Shown here: positions 1-7,365 of the stretch, in pieces
Position numbering within the stretch: the stretch's first letter is position 1
How the letters are laid out: each line of letters starts with the position of its first letter
Assembly (NCBI GenBank): GCA_017455085.1
Contig: JAFTBT010000161.1
Location: 1-17,097 of the forward strand
Origin: Synergistaceae bacterium
GTDB taxonomy: Bacteria > Synergistota > Synergistia > Synergistales > Aminobacteriaceae
Length of the DNA stretch: 17,097 nucleotides
Direction: 5' to 3'
The notes under the pieces: generated by a model
Databases searched by the model: none
What the model was told of the DNA's origin: nothing
The model's input: the letters and a program-made list of their open reading frames with translations, nothing else
Made by a program: the position numbers and the translations under genes

Positions 1-1682
1 CCTTCTGTTACTGCACAGTCAAGTATGAACTGTAACTGCTCCTCATTCCTCCAATAGTCTAATCTAGGGTGATATATCCAGCCCTTCACGCCGCGCCCCA
101 TAATTTCAGCTATATCACGAGGCGAAGTGTTGAAGGCCAGTAATCTCTTGCTGTTCACGATAACGTAACTGTGTCTGCCGTCCTTGCCCATTGGGCTAAT
201 GTCAGCTCCCGAAATTCCTGTGTTGGTGTAGAACTTAGGTGAAGGGTTATTATTCCCGAATGGTCCGAGAGCAGATACAGCTTTCCAGTCGGATATAGAT
301 ATGTCTGACGGAGATATGTTGATGACGGGCATAGCGTCCTCCGGAACTATCTCTATGTCCGTGAGCAGACGTTCAAGCTCACCGCGAACTTCCGGCCAGT
401 TCTCATTAAGCACCGAGAATCCCGCAGCATACTTGTGTCCGCCCCAAGCGTCGAGTTTTTCCGCAATCTGCCTCAGAATCCCCACAGCATCCCCGCCTTC
501 AGGGACTCGCAACGTTCCGCGAATCACCTTGCTTCCCACAGGAGCGGCCAAGACTATCGGCCTGTTGTACTCCGCACAGACTCGGCTAGCTACTCCGCTC
601 AAGACACCGACCGGCCAATCTTCACGGTATATGACTTTCTCTGTGATGTTTCCGGTAACGAATCCGTCATCGATTTCGTGAGCAATGTTTTCTGTGAGGC
701 TCTGACGTTTACGGTTTATGCGCATGAGTTCGCCTATGCATGAGTATATTGCTTCGTTGCTGCCGAGTCCCAATAATGTCCTCACGCCCGGATCCGCAGT
801 AACGAGTCTTCCGGGAGCATTTAGGCAGGGGATTACGCGCATAGATAGGTGTTCTTCTGTGAGTTGGGACTTGTTGATTCCGAGATGCTCAAACAACACG
901 GCGAGTCCTCTTCTGGGATTGCTGCGCATCTGATTCATGCCGTAGCGTACAAGTGAGCGATTCAGGTTATGCAGGGGCATACAGTCAGCAATCGTAGCGA
1001 TGGCCGGCAAATCGACCTCATACTGCAAAAACTTCTTTGGGACAATATTTTCCTTCCATGCCCAGCACCACAGCACAGCAGTAGCGCAAATTTTCTGGTG
1101 GTCTCCAGCGTCCATATCTATGCAGGGATTCACGATTGTGGGAATAGTTACTGGTGCAGAGAGTGAATGATGGTCGAACACAAAAATGTTTATGCCTGCA
1201 CTGCGAAGTTTCTCCAGCATCTCGGAGTCGTTAGTCCCGCAGTCCACAACTACGAGGGTGTTGCAGCCCCAGCCTAAAACTTTGTCGAGGACTTCAGCGT
1301 TGAGGCCGTAGCCGTGTACGTCTCTGCGTGGGATGAAGTAGCGGACTTGAGCGGCCTTGTTGCGGAAAATCTCCATTGCGAGGACGGTGGAGCTTATGCC
1401 GTCGGTGTCGTAGTCTCCGTACACTAACACGTTGCCGAATGAGCTTTTGGACTCCCAGAGGGCTTTTGCGGCTTTTCCTGCTTCGCCGAGATTGAGGGAG
1501 TCTATCTGTTTCACGAAGTCGGGGCGTATCCATTCGCGGAGGGTGTTGATGTCCTGCGAGCCCTTGAGCATTTCGAGGACACCTGCGGCGAGTTCTGGGC
1601 AGGCGAGTTCGCGGGCGAGTTGCTTTGTGTATTCACCTGACTGGTAGATTTTGAGGTCAGACATTAGGCATGTTTGCAGCAT
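1..1682 (-). CDS. recJ: Single-stranded-DNA-specific exonuclease RecJ (3' end outside window)
   Basis: RecJ is a 5'-to-3' single-strand DNA exonuclease of the DHH phosphoesterase superfamily, acting in recombination and repair. The open frame, read by translating the minus strand, covers about 560 residues without a stop and leaves the window at base 1. Visible motifs in order are GDYDTDG (about 89-95, metal-binding motif I), VDCGTND (about 146), FDHH (about 169-172), IADCMPL (about 232), LNAPGRL (about 287) and the DHHA1 signature GGHKYAAG (about 414-421). The part after 430 fits the RecJ OB domain. I chose the ATG at 1682 because GAGGAGG lies 7 nt upstream. An in-frame ATG at 1664 has no comparable site. 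The gene is the last visible member of the guaB-tadA-recJ minus-strand series. Its ribosome site and start belong to a 19-bp sequence repeated 200 bp upstream at the end of tadA. Family assignment is firm. Confidence 0.93.
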   Translation of the reverse strand, partial: MLQTCLMSDLKIYQSGEYTKQLARELACPELAAGVLEMLKGSQDINTLREWIRPDFVKQIDSLNLGEAGKAAKALWESKSSFGNVLVYGDYDTDGISSTVLAMEIFRNKAAQVRYFIPRRDVHGYGLNAEVLDKVLGWGCNTLVVVDCGTNDSEMLEKLRSAGINIFVFDHHSLSAPVTIPTIVNPCIDMDAGDHQKICATAVLWCWAWKENIVPKKFLQYEVDLPAIATIADCMPLHNLNRSLVRYGMNQMRSNPRRGLAVLFEHLGINKSQLTEEHLSMRVIPCLNAPGRLVTADPGVRTLLGLGSNEAIYSCIGELMRINRKRQSLTENIAHEIDDGFVTGNITEKVIYREDWPVGVLSGVASRVCAEYNRPIVLAAPVGSKVIRGTLRVPEGGDAVGILRQIAEKLDAWGGHKYAAGFSVLNENWPEVRGELERLLTDIEIVPEDAMPVINISPSDISISDWKAVSALGPFGNNNPSPKFYTNTGISGADISPMGKDGRHSYVIVNSKRLLAFNTSPRDIAEIMGRGVKGWIYHPRLDYWRNEEQLQFILDCAVTE

Positions 1683-1882
1683 CGTTTTTCCTCCTCGCTA
1701 CGTGAGATTTGTGGAATAGCAAGAAATTCCGTGTGGGCTGCCTCTCCGAATAAATAGCTGGCATATACTACATACGTTTGAAGTATGGATATTTGCCTCA
1801 ACAATTGCAGGTGTAGATAGCCTAACACATCATTAATGTGGGAAAGTTCACAGCTTCTACGCGTTAAGTACGTTTGCAGCAT
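1664..1882 (-). CDS. Small 72-residue ORF between tadA and recJ, doubtful
   Basis: I do not recognise this ORF. It starts at an ATG at 1882 with GGAGG about 10 nt upstream, inside the tadA 3' end, and stops 19 nt into recJ. Both flanking overlaps come from the duplicated 19-bp repeat: the same ribosome site and ATGCTGCAAAC start sequence serves here and at recJ. The middle (about residues 6-60) is encoded by the 180-bp segment that separates the two genes and shows no motif. It may be an accidental ORF created by the insertion or duplication. If translated, it would couple tadA to recJ. Confidence 0.25.
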   Translation of the reverse strand: MLQTYLTRRSCELSHINDVLGYLHLQLLRQISILQTYVVYASYLFGEAAHTEFLAIPQISRSEEEKRCCKHA

Positions 1883-1890
1883 CGTTTTTC
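1672..1890. repeat. 19-bp direct repeat flanking an insertion-like segment
   Basis: Bases 1672-1690 and 1872-1890 are identical over 19 nt, exactly 200 bp apart. On the minus strand each copy reads GAAAAACGATGCTGCAAAC and is preceded by GAGGAGG. The left copy is the start of recJ and the right copy is the end of tadA. The simplest ancestral arrangement is a tadA stop overlapping the recJ start, later split by an insertion or a tandem duplication. The intervening segment looks more AT-rich than its neighbours and contains short hairpins, such as CACAT/ATGTG at 1826-1840. Confidence 0.7.
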
Positions 1891-2334
1891 CCGCCTCCTC
1901 ACAAAATACCCCTGCAGCACACTCAAGCACTCAGTCTCCATCACTCCAGCTCTGACCTCACACACATGATTCAGCCGACAGTCCCGCAGAATGTCGTACA
2001 ACGTCCCGCCAGCACCTGACCGGAAATTTTTCGCGCCATACACCACACGGGACACCCTCGCGTTCACACACGCCCCCGCACACATCGGACACGGCTCAAG
2101 CGTCACGTACAGACTGCACCCCGAAAGATTCCAGCTCCCTAACTTCCGAGAGCCTGAACGTATAGCGATAATCTCTGCGTGTTCTGTTGGGTCAGAAATT
2201 TTTGTGTCGCTGCCTGCCGAAATCACAGCACTATCCTTCACGAGCACCGCACCTACAGGCACATCACCTCTTGCCAGCGCACCATATGCCTCATCAAGCG
2301 CAAGGTGCATATAGTAATAGTCATCAACTGCCAT
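1864..2334 (-). CDS. tadA: tRNA-specific adenosine deaminase TadA
   Basis: TadA deaminates adenosine 34 of tRNA-Arg(ACG) to inosine, which is needed to read CGU, CGC and CGA. The 156-residue protein has the usual length and carries the zinc deaminase signature: HAE (52-54, zinc ligand His52 and catalytic Glu54) and PCPMC (81-85, ligands Cys82 and Cys85). The downstream RSGAGGTLYDIL segment is also typical. The ATG at 2334 gives the normal N-terminus. GGAG lies 13 nt upstream, slightly far, and an in-frame TTG at 2343 is a weaker alternative. The last residues (REKRCCKRT) are encoded by the 19-bp repeat shared with the recJ start, so the C-terminus was probably altered by that event. It lies downstream of guaB but has its own -10 element. 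Confidence 0.93.
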   Translation of the reverse strand: MAVDDYYYMHLALDEAYGALARGDVPVGAVLVKDSAVISAGSDTKISDPTEHAEIIAIRSGSRKLGSWNLSGCSLYVTLEPCPMCAGACVNARVSRVVYGAKNFRSGAGGTLYDILRDCRLNHVCEVRAGVMETECLSVLQGYFVRRREKRCCKRT

Positions 2335-2382
2335 GAATCGCAATCATCTCCAAATTTTGAGGGAATAGAAATTTTGCCCGTT

Positions 2383-2411
2383 ATTATACACGTCCGAAAA
2401 ATGGGTAAAAA
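2383..2411 (-). promoter_or_regulatory. Predicted sigma-70 promoter of tadA-recJ
   Basis: On the minus strand a perfect TATAAT (2383-2388) is preceded by a 17-nt spacer and a weak -35, TTTTTA (2406-2411). It lies between the guaB terminator and the tadA start. The -35 box overlaps the terminator T-run, so the element is supported mainly by its -10. Confidence 0.5.
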
Positions 2412-2445
2412 AATTCCCCCCGTCATGTTTTTATGAACAGGAGGA
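2407..2445 (-). terminator. Rho-independent terminator after guaB
   Basis: On the minus strand, starting about 11 nt after the guaB stop, TCCTCC and TCAT pair with ATGA and GGGGGA around an A-rich loop, with two internal mismatches. A run of seven T follows directly. Confidence 0.6.
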
Positions 2446-2456
2446 TATATCTACAC

Positions 2457-3968
2457 TTACTTGCTGCGTCTGACAGCTTCCTTCATCATAACGTCATGTG
2501 CTCCGCCCTCAAGCAGTGTTACAGGTGATACGAGCGTCAATTTTGCTTTCTCCCTCAGCTCAGGCAGACTCAGTGAGCCACAGTTGCAGAAGGTAGACTT
2601 GATTTTGCTCAACGTCTCCGTAACGTTCTCCCTCAGGCTTCCGGCATAGGGTACGTAGCTGTCAACACCCTCCTCAAACGAGAGCTTGGCCTGCGCGGAA
2701 TCTCCGGAGTCGTAACGCTGCCAGTTCCTCGCGCGTGAAGACCCTTCGCCCCAATACTCTTTCACGTAATTTCCGTTGACCATGACCCGATTCGTTGGGC
2801 TCTCATCAAAACGTGCAAAGTACCTCCCCAGCATACAGAAGTCCGCACCCATCGCAAGAGCAAGCGTCACATGATAGTCCATGACAATCCCGCCGTCTGA
2901 ACATATCGGCACATAGACTCCAGTCTCCGCAAAATATTCGTCCCTAGCTTTCGCAACCTCTATCACTGAAGTAGCCTGACCCCTTCCGATTCCTTTTGCC
3001 TCGCGCGTTATGCAGATAGACCCTCCGCCGATTCCTATCTTCACGAAATCAGCACCAGCCTCCGCCAAAAACCTGAACCCTTCAGCGTCTACTACATTCC
3101 CTCCGCCGACCTTCACACTGTCGCCGTAATTACTGCGTATCCAGTTTAGAGTCCTCCTCTGCCACTCGGTGAACCCTTCAGACGAATCTATGCACAGCAC
3201 ATCAGCTCCAGCATCAACCAGTGCCGGGACTCGTGCCGCATAGTCTCTGGTGTTTATGCCTGCACCGGTCATGTAGCGTTTCTGCGAGTCGAGCAGCTCT
3301 AACGGATTCTCTTTGTGCATGTCGTAATCCTTCCTGAACACGAACGCAACCATATTCCCCTCATCATCAACTACAGGCAGTGCGTTCAGCTTGTTGTCCC
3401 AGAGCAGATCATTAGCCTCACTGAGACTCAGACCGTCGTGCGCAGAAATCACCTTATCGATCGGAGTCATGAACTCTCTGACTTTTGCGTCTATGGGTGT
3501 CCGAGTGACTCTGTAGTCCCTGCTGGTGATGATGCCGAGCAGCTTTCCCGTCAAACTTCCGTCATGAGTCACTGCAACTGTGGTGTGTCCTGTCTGCTCC
3601 TTGAGGGCTAACACGTCCGCAAGAGTCTGGTCTGGACCGATGGCGGAGTCGTTGGCGACAAAACCGGCTTTGTAGCGTTTCACACGTGCGACCATTTCGG
3701 CCTGCTTCTCCACCGGTTGAGAGCAGTATATGAATGCTAATCCTCCTTCACGAGCCAGAGCTACAGCCATTGTGTCGTTCGAGACTGACTGCATACACGC
3801 GCTGACTAACGGGATATTTATGTAGAGCGGGGATTCTTCGCCCTTCCTGAACTTGCACAAGGGAGTCCGGAGTGAGACATTTGACGGCACGCAGTTTTCG
3901 GATGAGTACGTCGGAATTAGCAGGTACTCGGAGAAAGTATGAGAAGGTTCACTGTAATAATATGCCAT
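2457..3968 (-). CDS. guaB: IMP dehydrogenase
   Basis: IMP dehydrogenase oxidises IMP to XMP with NAD+, the committed step of GMP synthesis. The 503-residue protein has a TIM barrel with the catalytic loop [10 protein letters not shown] (catalytic Cys319), substrate-binding CIDSSEG (259-265), CSDGG (356-360), a [14 protein letters not shown] flap segment (407-420) and [11 protein letters not shown] (433-443). Two CBS domains are inserted at about 105-225. The sequence is of the anaerobe/Clostridia-like subtype rather than the E. coli type, which has GPGSICTT at the loop. I chose the ATG at 3968 because the protein then begins MAYYYSEPS as in relatives, and GGGAG lies about 11 nt upstream. The longer frame to 4022 adds 18 unconserved residues. 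It is divergently transcribed from the symporters and ends at a terminator before tadA. Confidence 0.96.
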   Translation of the reverse strand: MAYYYSEPSHTFSEYLLIPTYSSENCVPSNVSLRTPLCKFRKGEESPLYINIPLVSACMQSVSNDTMAVALAREGGLAFIYCSQPVEKQAEMVARVKRYKAGFVANDSAIGPDQTLADVLALKEQTGHTTVAVTHDGSLTGKLLGIITSRDYRVTRTPIDAKVREFMTPIDKVISAHDGLSLSEANDLLWDNKLNALPVVDDEGNMVAFVFRKDYDMHKENPLELLDSQKRYMTGAGINTRDYAARVPALVDAGADVLCIDSSEGFTEWQRRTLNWIRSNYGDSVKVGGGNVVDAEGFRFLAEAGADFVKIGIGGGSICITREAKGIGRGQATSVIEVAKARDEYFAETGVYVPICSDGGIVMDYHVTLALAMGADFCMLGRYFARFDESPTNRVMVNGNYVKEYWGEGSSRARNWQRYDSGDSAQAKLSFEEGVDSYVPYAGSLRENVTETLSKIKSTFCNCGSLSLPELREKAKLTLVSPVTLLEGGAHDVMMKEAVRRSK

Positions 3969-4026
3969 TGAGGAAATTTCTCCCTTCAAAAAATTTTGCC
4001 CCGTATGATAGCACATAGACATGGAT

Positions 4027-4032
4027 TATAAT
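4027..4032 (+). promoter_or_regulatory. Possible -10 element for the symporter pair
   Basis: A perfect TATAAT lies 43 nt before the ATG of the first symporter in the 107-bp divergent gap with guaB. I see no good -35 at 16-18 nt. The gap also contains near-palindromic AAAATTTT stretches on both sides. No clear guaB -35/-10 pair could be fixed. Confidence 0.35.
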
Positions 4033-4075
4033 TGTTAGAAAATTTTCCCCTACTATTACTAAAGGAGTTTTTATT

Positions 4076-5329
4076 ATGCAACCTATTATGTACAGGACTG
4101 GCCGTATGCCCCTCCTCCTAAAAATTTCCATCGGATTCGTTCTCGGAATACTCTTCGGATTCATTGTCGGGCCTATGCGTGAATCGTTCCCTGTCCTGGA
4201 TGAACATGTTATGCCGTTCGTTGAGCTGTTCGGGAGAATCTTTCTGCGTCTGCTCACGATGATTATTGTTCCGCTGGTATTTTCCTCACTAATTGCTGGC
4301 ACTGCCGCAGTCGGTGATGTCAAAAAAATCGGGCGTATAGGCATCAAGACGCTTCTGCTGTACCTCCTCACAACAGCAATAGCAATCGTGATCGGTTTGG
4401 CCTGCGGGAATCTCCTGACTCCCGGAGTCGGCATGAATATTCCTGCGGGTATCAACACAGCAGCCAGAGAGTCGAAGCCATTCGTTGACGTGATACTCGA
4501 CATATTTCCGAGCAACCCCGTAGCTGCCATGCTGAACGCCAACATGCTCCAGATAATTGTGTTCGCACTGTTCATCGGCGGAGGGTGTCTAGCTGCCGGC
4601 GAGTCCGGTAAGAAAATCTCGCACTTCTTCGAGAGTTTCGCAGACGTCATGTACTCAGTAACATATCTCATTATGGAGTTCGCACCGCTGGGAGTCTTTG
4701 CCCTGATCTCAAGCACTGCGGCCAAGTTCGGAATGGCGATACTTGCTCCGTTCGTGAAGGTCATTATTGCCGTGTATGCAGGATGTGCGATTCATGCAAT
4801 AGTAGTGTATTCGCTGATGGTGATAGTTTTCTGCCACAGGTCTCCGCGCTGGTTCTTCAGAGGTATACGTACATCTGCGCTGACTGCGTTCGTTACCCGC
4901 TCAAGCTCCGGAACACTCCCTGTAACGCTGGTGAATGTCCGCAAAAATTTCGGTGTCTCTGACGCAACAAGCTCATTCGTCCTGCCATTGGGAGCTACTA
5001 TCAACATGGACGGTACAGCCCTGTATCAGGGAGTATGCGCACTTTTCGTAGCACAGGCATTCGGAATCCCGTTGACGCTGCAAATGCAGATAAGCATAGT
5101 CCTCACTGCTACGCTGGCCTCGATTGGGACAGCAGGAGTCCCCGGAGCAGGAGTGATCATGCTCACGATGGTGTTGACGAACGTGGGTCTGCCTATTGAG
5201 GGAATAGCTCTCGTTGCTGGAATTGACGTGATACTTGACGCGGCTAGGACATGCCTAAACGTGATGGGAGATACTGCGGTGTGCGCTGTAGTTGCCGCGA
5301 GCGAAGGCGAAGAACTCACATATAAGTAG
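4076..5329 (+). CDS. Dicarboxylate/amino acid:cation symporter (DAACS/GltP family), copy 1
   Basis: This is a secondary transporter of the inner membrane, expected to import an acidic amino acid or dicarboxylate with Na+ or H+. The 417-residue protein is hydrophobic throughout, with eight predicted transmembrane helices and two re-entrant hairpins. Family motifs are TRSSSGTLPVT (hairpin 1), NMDGTAL (TM7), GVPGAG (hairpin 2) and GIDVILDAARTCLNVMGD (TM8, 382-399). The last motif keeps the residues that bind substrate in archaeal GltPh: Asp388 (GltPh D394, amino group), Arg391 (R397, side-chain carboxylate), Thr392 and Asn395, plus the cation ligand Asp399. That predicts aspartate or glutamate as substrate. 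The start is supported by AAAGGAG 8 nt upstream. A paralogue follows 23 nt downstream, so the two are probably co-transcribed. Confidence 0.93.
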   Translation: MQPIMYRTGRMPLLLKISIGFVLGILFGFIVGPMRESFPVLDEHVMPFVELFGRIFLRLLTMIIVPLVFSSLIAGTAAVGDVKKIGRIGIKTLLLYLLTTAIAIVIGLACGNLLTPGVGMNIPAGINTAARESKPFVDVILDIFPSNPVAAMLNANMLQIIVFALFIGGGCLAAGESGKKISHFFESFADVMYSVTYLIMEFAPLGVFALISSTAAKFGMAILAPFVKVIIAVYAGCAIHAIVVYSLMVIVFCHRSPRWFFRGIRTSALTAFVTRSSSGTLPVTLVNVRKNFGVSDATSSFVLPLGATINMDGTALYQGVCALFVAQAFGIPLTLQMQISIVLTATLASIGTAGVPGAGVIMLTMVLTNVGLPIEGIALVAGIDVILDAARTCLNVMGDTAVCAVVAASEGEELTYK

Positions 5330-5352
5330 CCTGCTTTTCTGGAGGACTAACC

Positions 5353-6635
5353 ATGAAAACATTAATGTACAGGACCGGAAAAACACCTATGTTCCTGAAG
5401 ATCTCTGTGGGCTTCTTTCTAGGTATGCTCTTCGGATTCGTTGCTGCACCTATAATGCCGTATTATCCGTTTTTGAGCAATCACATCATGCCATTTCTCG
5501 AACTCATAGGCAAGTTATTTTTACGTGTGCTGTCAGTGATAGTGATACCGCTGGTATTTTCTTCGCTTGTGTCAGGAATAGCCTCAATCGGGGACAAGAA
5601 AAAACTCGGTCGCATAGGCATCAAGGCCATAACACTGTTTATCATCACAACGATTATTGCTGCTGGAATAGGATTACTTTTTGCGAGCCTCTTCAAGCCC
5701 GGCATAAGAATAAACATACCGTCAGTTATCCGCGAATATGAAGGCAACCCGAAGCCTGTGAGAGATCTGCTGCTCAGGATATTTTCGATCAACCCTATGG
5801 CCTCAGTGCTGCATAATCATGTGCTGTATCTGATAATACTTGCGCTGCTCACCGGAATAGTGTGTATGTTTGCAGGGGAAAAGGGCAGGAAAGTATCTGC
5901 ATTCTTCGTGAAAGTCTCTGACTTCATGCATATTGTGACGTACAAGGCGATGTATGCTGCACCGTTCGGGATATTTGCACTGATAGCTACTGCTGCGGCG
6001 GACTTCGGCCTGACACTGATAGCACCCTTCGCGAAGATAATAGCTGCTGTGTACTCGGCGTGTATAGTTCAAGCGTTGGTAGTGTACTCGTTGATGATAA
6101 TGCTGTTGTGTTTCAAGTCTCCTGTGTGGTTCTTCAGGGGAATACATGAGGCGGCGATAACTGCATTTGTGACGCGTTCGAGCTCTATGACATTGCCGAT
6201 AACGATAGACAATGCCCGCAAGAATCTGGGTATTTCCGAAGAAATCAGCTCGTTTGTGCTGCCGTTGGGTGCGACTCTGAACATGGACGGGACGGCGATA
6301 TATGAGGCGATAGCTGCACTGTTCGTAGCGAGGGCGTATAGTGTGCCGATAACGTTCGGGCTGCAGATGAGTGTATGCACTGCGGCGGTGATAGCATCAA
6401 TCGGGACGGTGGGAGTTCCTGGAGGTGGAATGATCATGCTGACGATGGTGCTGACGAGTGCGGGGTTGCCTGTTGAGGGAGTGGGGCTTATTGCGGGAAT
6501 AGATGTAGTGCTGGGAGCGGCGAGGACGTGTATTAACGTGATAGGAGATGAAGCTGTGTGTGCAGTTATAGCGTTGAGTGAGGGAGATGATTTGACGGAG
6601 AATAATCTGCGTGGTAGAATGCACGCTGTTGAACA

Positions 6636-6645
<10 letters not shown>
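5353..6645 (+). CDS. DAACS-family symporter, copy 2 (altered substrate site)
   Basis: This is a close tandem paralogue of the preceding symporter, alike from the N-terminus (MYRTGKTP, LGMLFGF) to TM8. The 430 residues include TRSSSMTLPIT (hairpin 1), NMDGTAIYE (TM7), GVPGGG (hairpin 2) and GIDVVLGAARTCINVIGD (382-399). The aspartate that contacts the substrate amino group in GltPh (D394) is Gly388 here. Arg391, Thr392, Asn395 and Asp399 are kept, and the glycine after the triple serine is Met. C4-dicarboxylate carriers such as DctA also lack that aspartate, so a substrate without an amino group is my inference. GGAGG lies 7 nt before the ATG. The last codons and the TAG stop fall inside the tRNA-Pro gene: the stop is made from the tRNA acceptor/D-arm junction, and the tail after TM8 is longer than in copy 1. 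Confidence 0.93.
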
Positions 6646-6714
<69 letters not shown>

Positions 6715-6729
6715 GAAATAGAGAATAAT

Positions 6730-6767
6730 GCGAGATCTTCACAGAAAGTGTGAGGGTCTCGTTTTTT
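6730..6767 (+). terminator. Rho-independent terminator of tRNA-Pro
   Basis: The stem CGAGA/TCTCG, extended inside by TCACA/TGTGA around a GAAA loop, is followed by TTTTTT. It starts 16 nt after the tRNA CCA. Confidence 0.9.
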
Positions 6768-6844
6768 GCGTGGAGTTGTGTGTGCAGTAAAAGGTTGTAT
6801 ATACTGGCGTAAACATATTGCCCCGACCAGAAATAGAGAATGAT

Positions 6845-6883
6845 GCGAGACTCTTGCACTGAAATGCGGGGGTCTCGTTTTTT
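6845..6883 (+). terminator. Second, duplicated rho-independent terminator
   Basis: GCGAGAC pairs with GTCTCG(T) and is followed by TTTTTT. It is the diverged copy of the tRNA-Pro terminator, with a changed but still partly paired inner stem. Confidence 0.85.
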
Positions 6884-6998
6884 GTGTGAGGTCATGTGTG
6901 CAGTAATAAGCCTTATTCTTTATCGCAAACTATTGTAATAAGAATTACGCACTGTTGTAAATATATCGCGTGCATCATACGCAAGAATAGAGAGTAAC

Positions 6999-7035
6999 GA
7001 GTCGGAAAAAGATAAACACTCCGACTCTTTCTTTA
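6999..7035 (+). terminator. Third rho-independent terminator, same series
   Basis: GAGTCGGA pairs perfectly with TCCGACTC over 8 bp and is followed by TTTCTTT. The lead-in AAGAATAGAGAGTAA resembles the AGAAATAGAGAATAA that precedes the two tRNA-linked terminators. From 6907 to 6998 I see nothing else that is recognisable. Confidence 0.8.
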
Positions 7036-7053
7036 TGTGTGATGAAGATGGTG

Positions 7054-7243
7054 TATAATTGCATATAAATAATGCCGCCCCGACGAGGTAGGACGGACAT
7101 TAAACAAGGGTACTACAGCAGATTTTGGCGATCTCACTGTAGCCCTAAGCTAACGGGAAAACCATCCGATTAACAACTTTACTAACGTTTCTAAGACTGT
7201 TGCCCATGCGCCCGCAACGGCGATGTAATGCAACAGTTTTATT
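7054..7243 (+). ncRNA. Putative antisense RNA opposite the small peptide gene
   Basis: A perfect TATAAT at 7054-7059 (poor -35, TTTATG at 7032-7037) faces a structured region. It ends in a strong plus-strand terminator at 7197-7243: CTGTTGC pairs with GCAACAG, an inner CAT.CGCC/GGCGATG stem extends it, and TTTTATT follows. An RNA starting near 7066 would be about 180 nt. It would cover the whole 37-residue ORF encoded on the opposite strand. It also contains a long hairpin, GGG..CTACAG/CTGTAGCCC (7108-7145). The arrangement resembles the antitoxin RNA of type I modules. No known RNA family is recognised. Confidence 0.45.
7103..7145 (-). terminator. Minus-strand terminator after the small peptide gene
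   Basis: On the minus strand GGGCTACAG pairs with CTGTAG..CCC, with inner AGAT/ATCT pairing, then TTGTTT. It begins 5 nt after the stop codon of the 37-residue ORF, so it would end the hflK-hflC-small ORF transcript. The T-tract is imperfect. Confidence 0.55.
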
Positions 7244-7263
7244 ATGCCTTCAAGCAGTTTCAT
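7150..7263 (-). CDS. 37-residue hydrophobic/amphipathic peptide, type I toxin-like
   Basis: This short ORF is supported by the Shine-Dalgarno AAAGGAGGTGA ending about 8 nt before its ATG. The peptide reads MKLLEGIIKLLHYIAVAG, then AWATVLETLVKLLIGWFSR, then stop. It is one hydrophobic, amphipathic helix-like stretch with lysines near the N-terminus and a C-terminal Arg, the general style of type I toxin peptides of the Fst, Ldr or TxpA kind, though I see no specific homology. CCTCCT upstream (7293-7298) can pair perfectly with the AGGAGG of the Shine-Dalgarno (7274-7279), which would hide it. A putative antisense RNA covers the whole ORF. It lies about 100 bp after hflC and may be read from that operon or from its own extended -10. 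The codons for LLEGI lie in a 17-nt identity with the membrane segment of the ankyrin protein gene. The toxin role is inference. Confidence 0.6.
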   Translation of the reverse strand: MKLLEGIIKLLHYIAVAGAWATVLETLVKLLIGWFSR

Positions 7264-7362
7264 CTGGCCTTCACCTCCTTTCCTCATCGGTCAGGAGGGA
7301 GATTCACCAGACACTCCCAGCCTAAACCAGAAATGTCCTCGTCAATGAAAGCTATTCTATCA
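7264..7362 (-). promoter_or_regulatory. Leader of the small peptide gene: extended -10 and Shine-Dalgarno sequestration
   Basis: On the minus strand TGATAGAAT (7354-7362) is an extended -10 element just after the hflC stop, with no good -35. The leader then holds a GGGAG/CTCCC hairpin. A perfect 6-bp pairing of CCTCCT (7293-7298) with the ribosome site AGGAGG (7274-7279) follows, across a 13-nt loop. The two hairpins overlap at the CTCCC/CCTCCT segment and may be alternative folds. Confidence 0.45.
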
Positions 7363-7365
7363 CAA

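Noticed and set aside
2457..4022. Longer IMP dehydrogenase starting at 4022
   Set aside because: The extra 18 residues do not belong to the family, and the ATG at 3968 gives the normal N-terminus with a GGGAG upstream.
3949..4764. 271-codon minus-strand open frame opposite the first symporter
   Set aside because: It lies antisense to a strongly supported DAACS gene and has shadow-like composition without domains.
7066..7200. Riboswitch in the structured plus-strand region
   Set aside because: There is no downstream plus-strand gene to control and no match to a riboswitch core I know. The antisense position to a small ORF is the better explanation.
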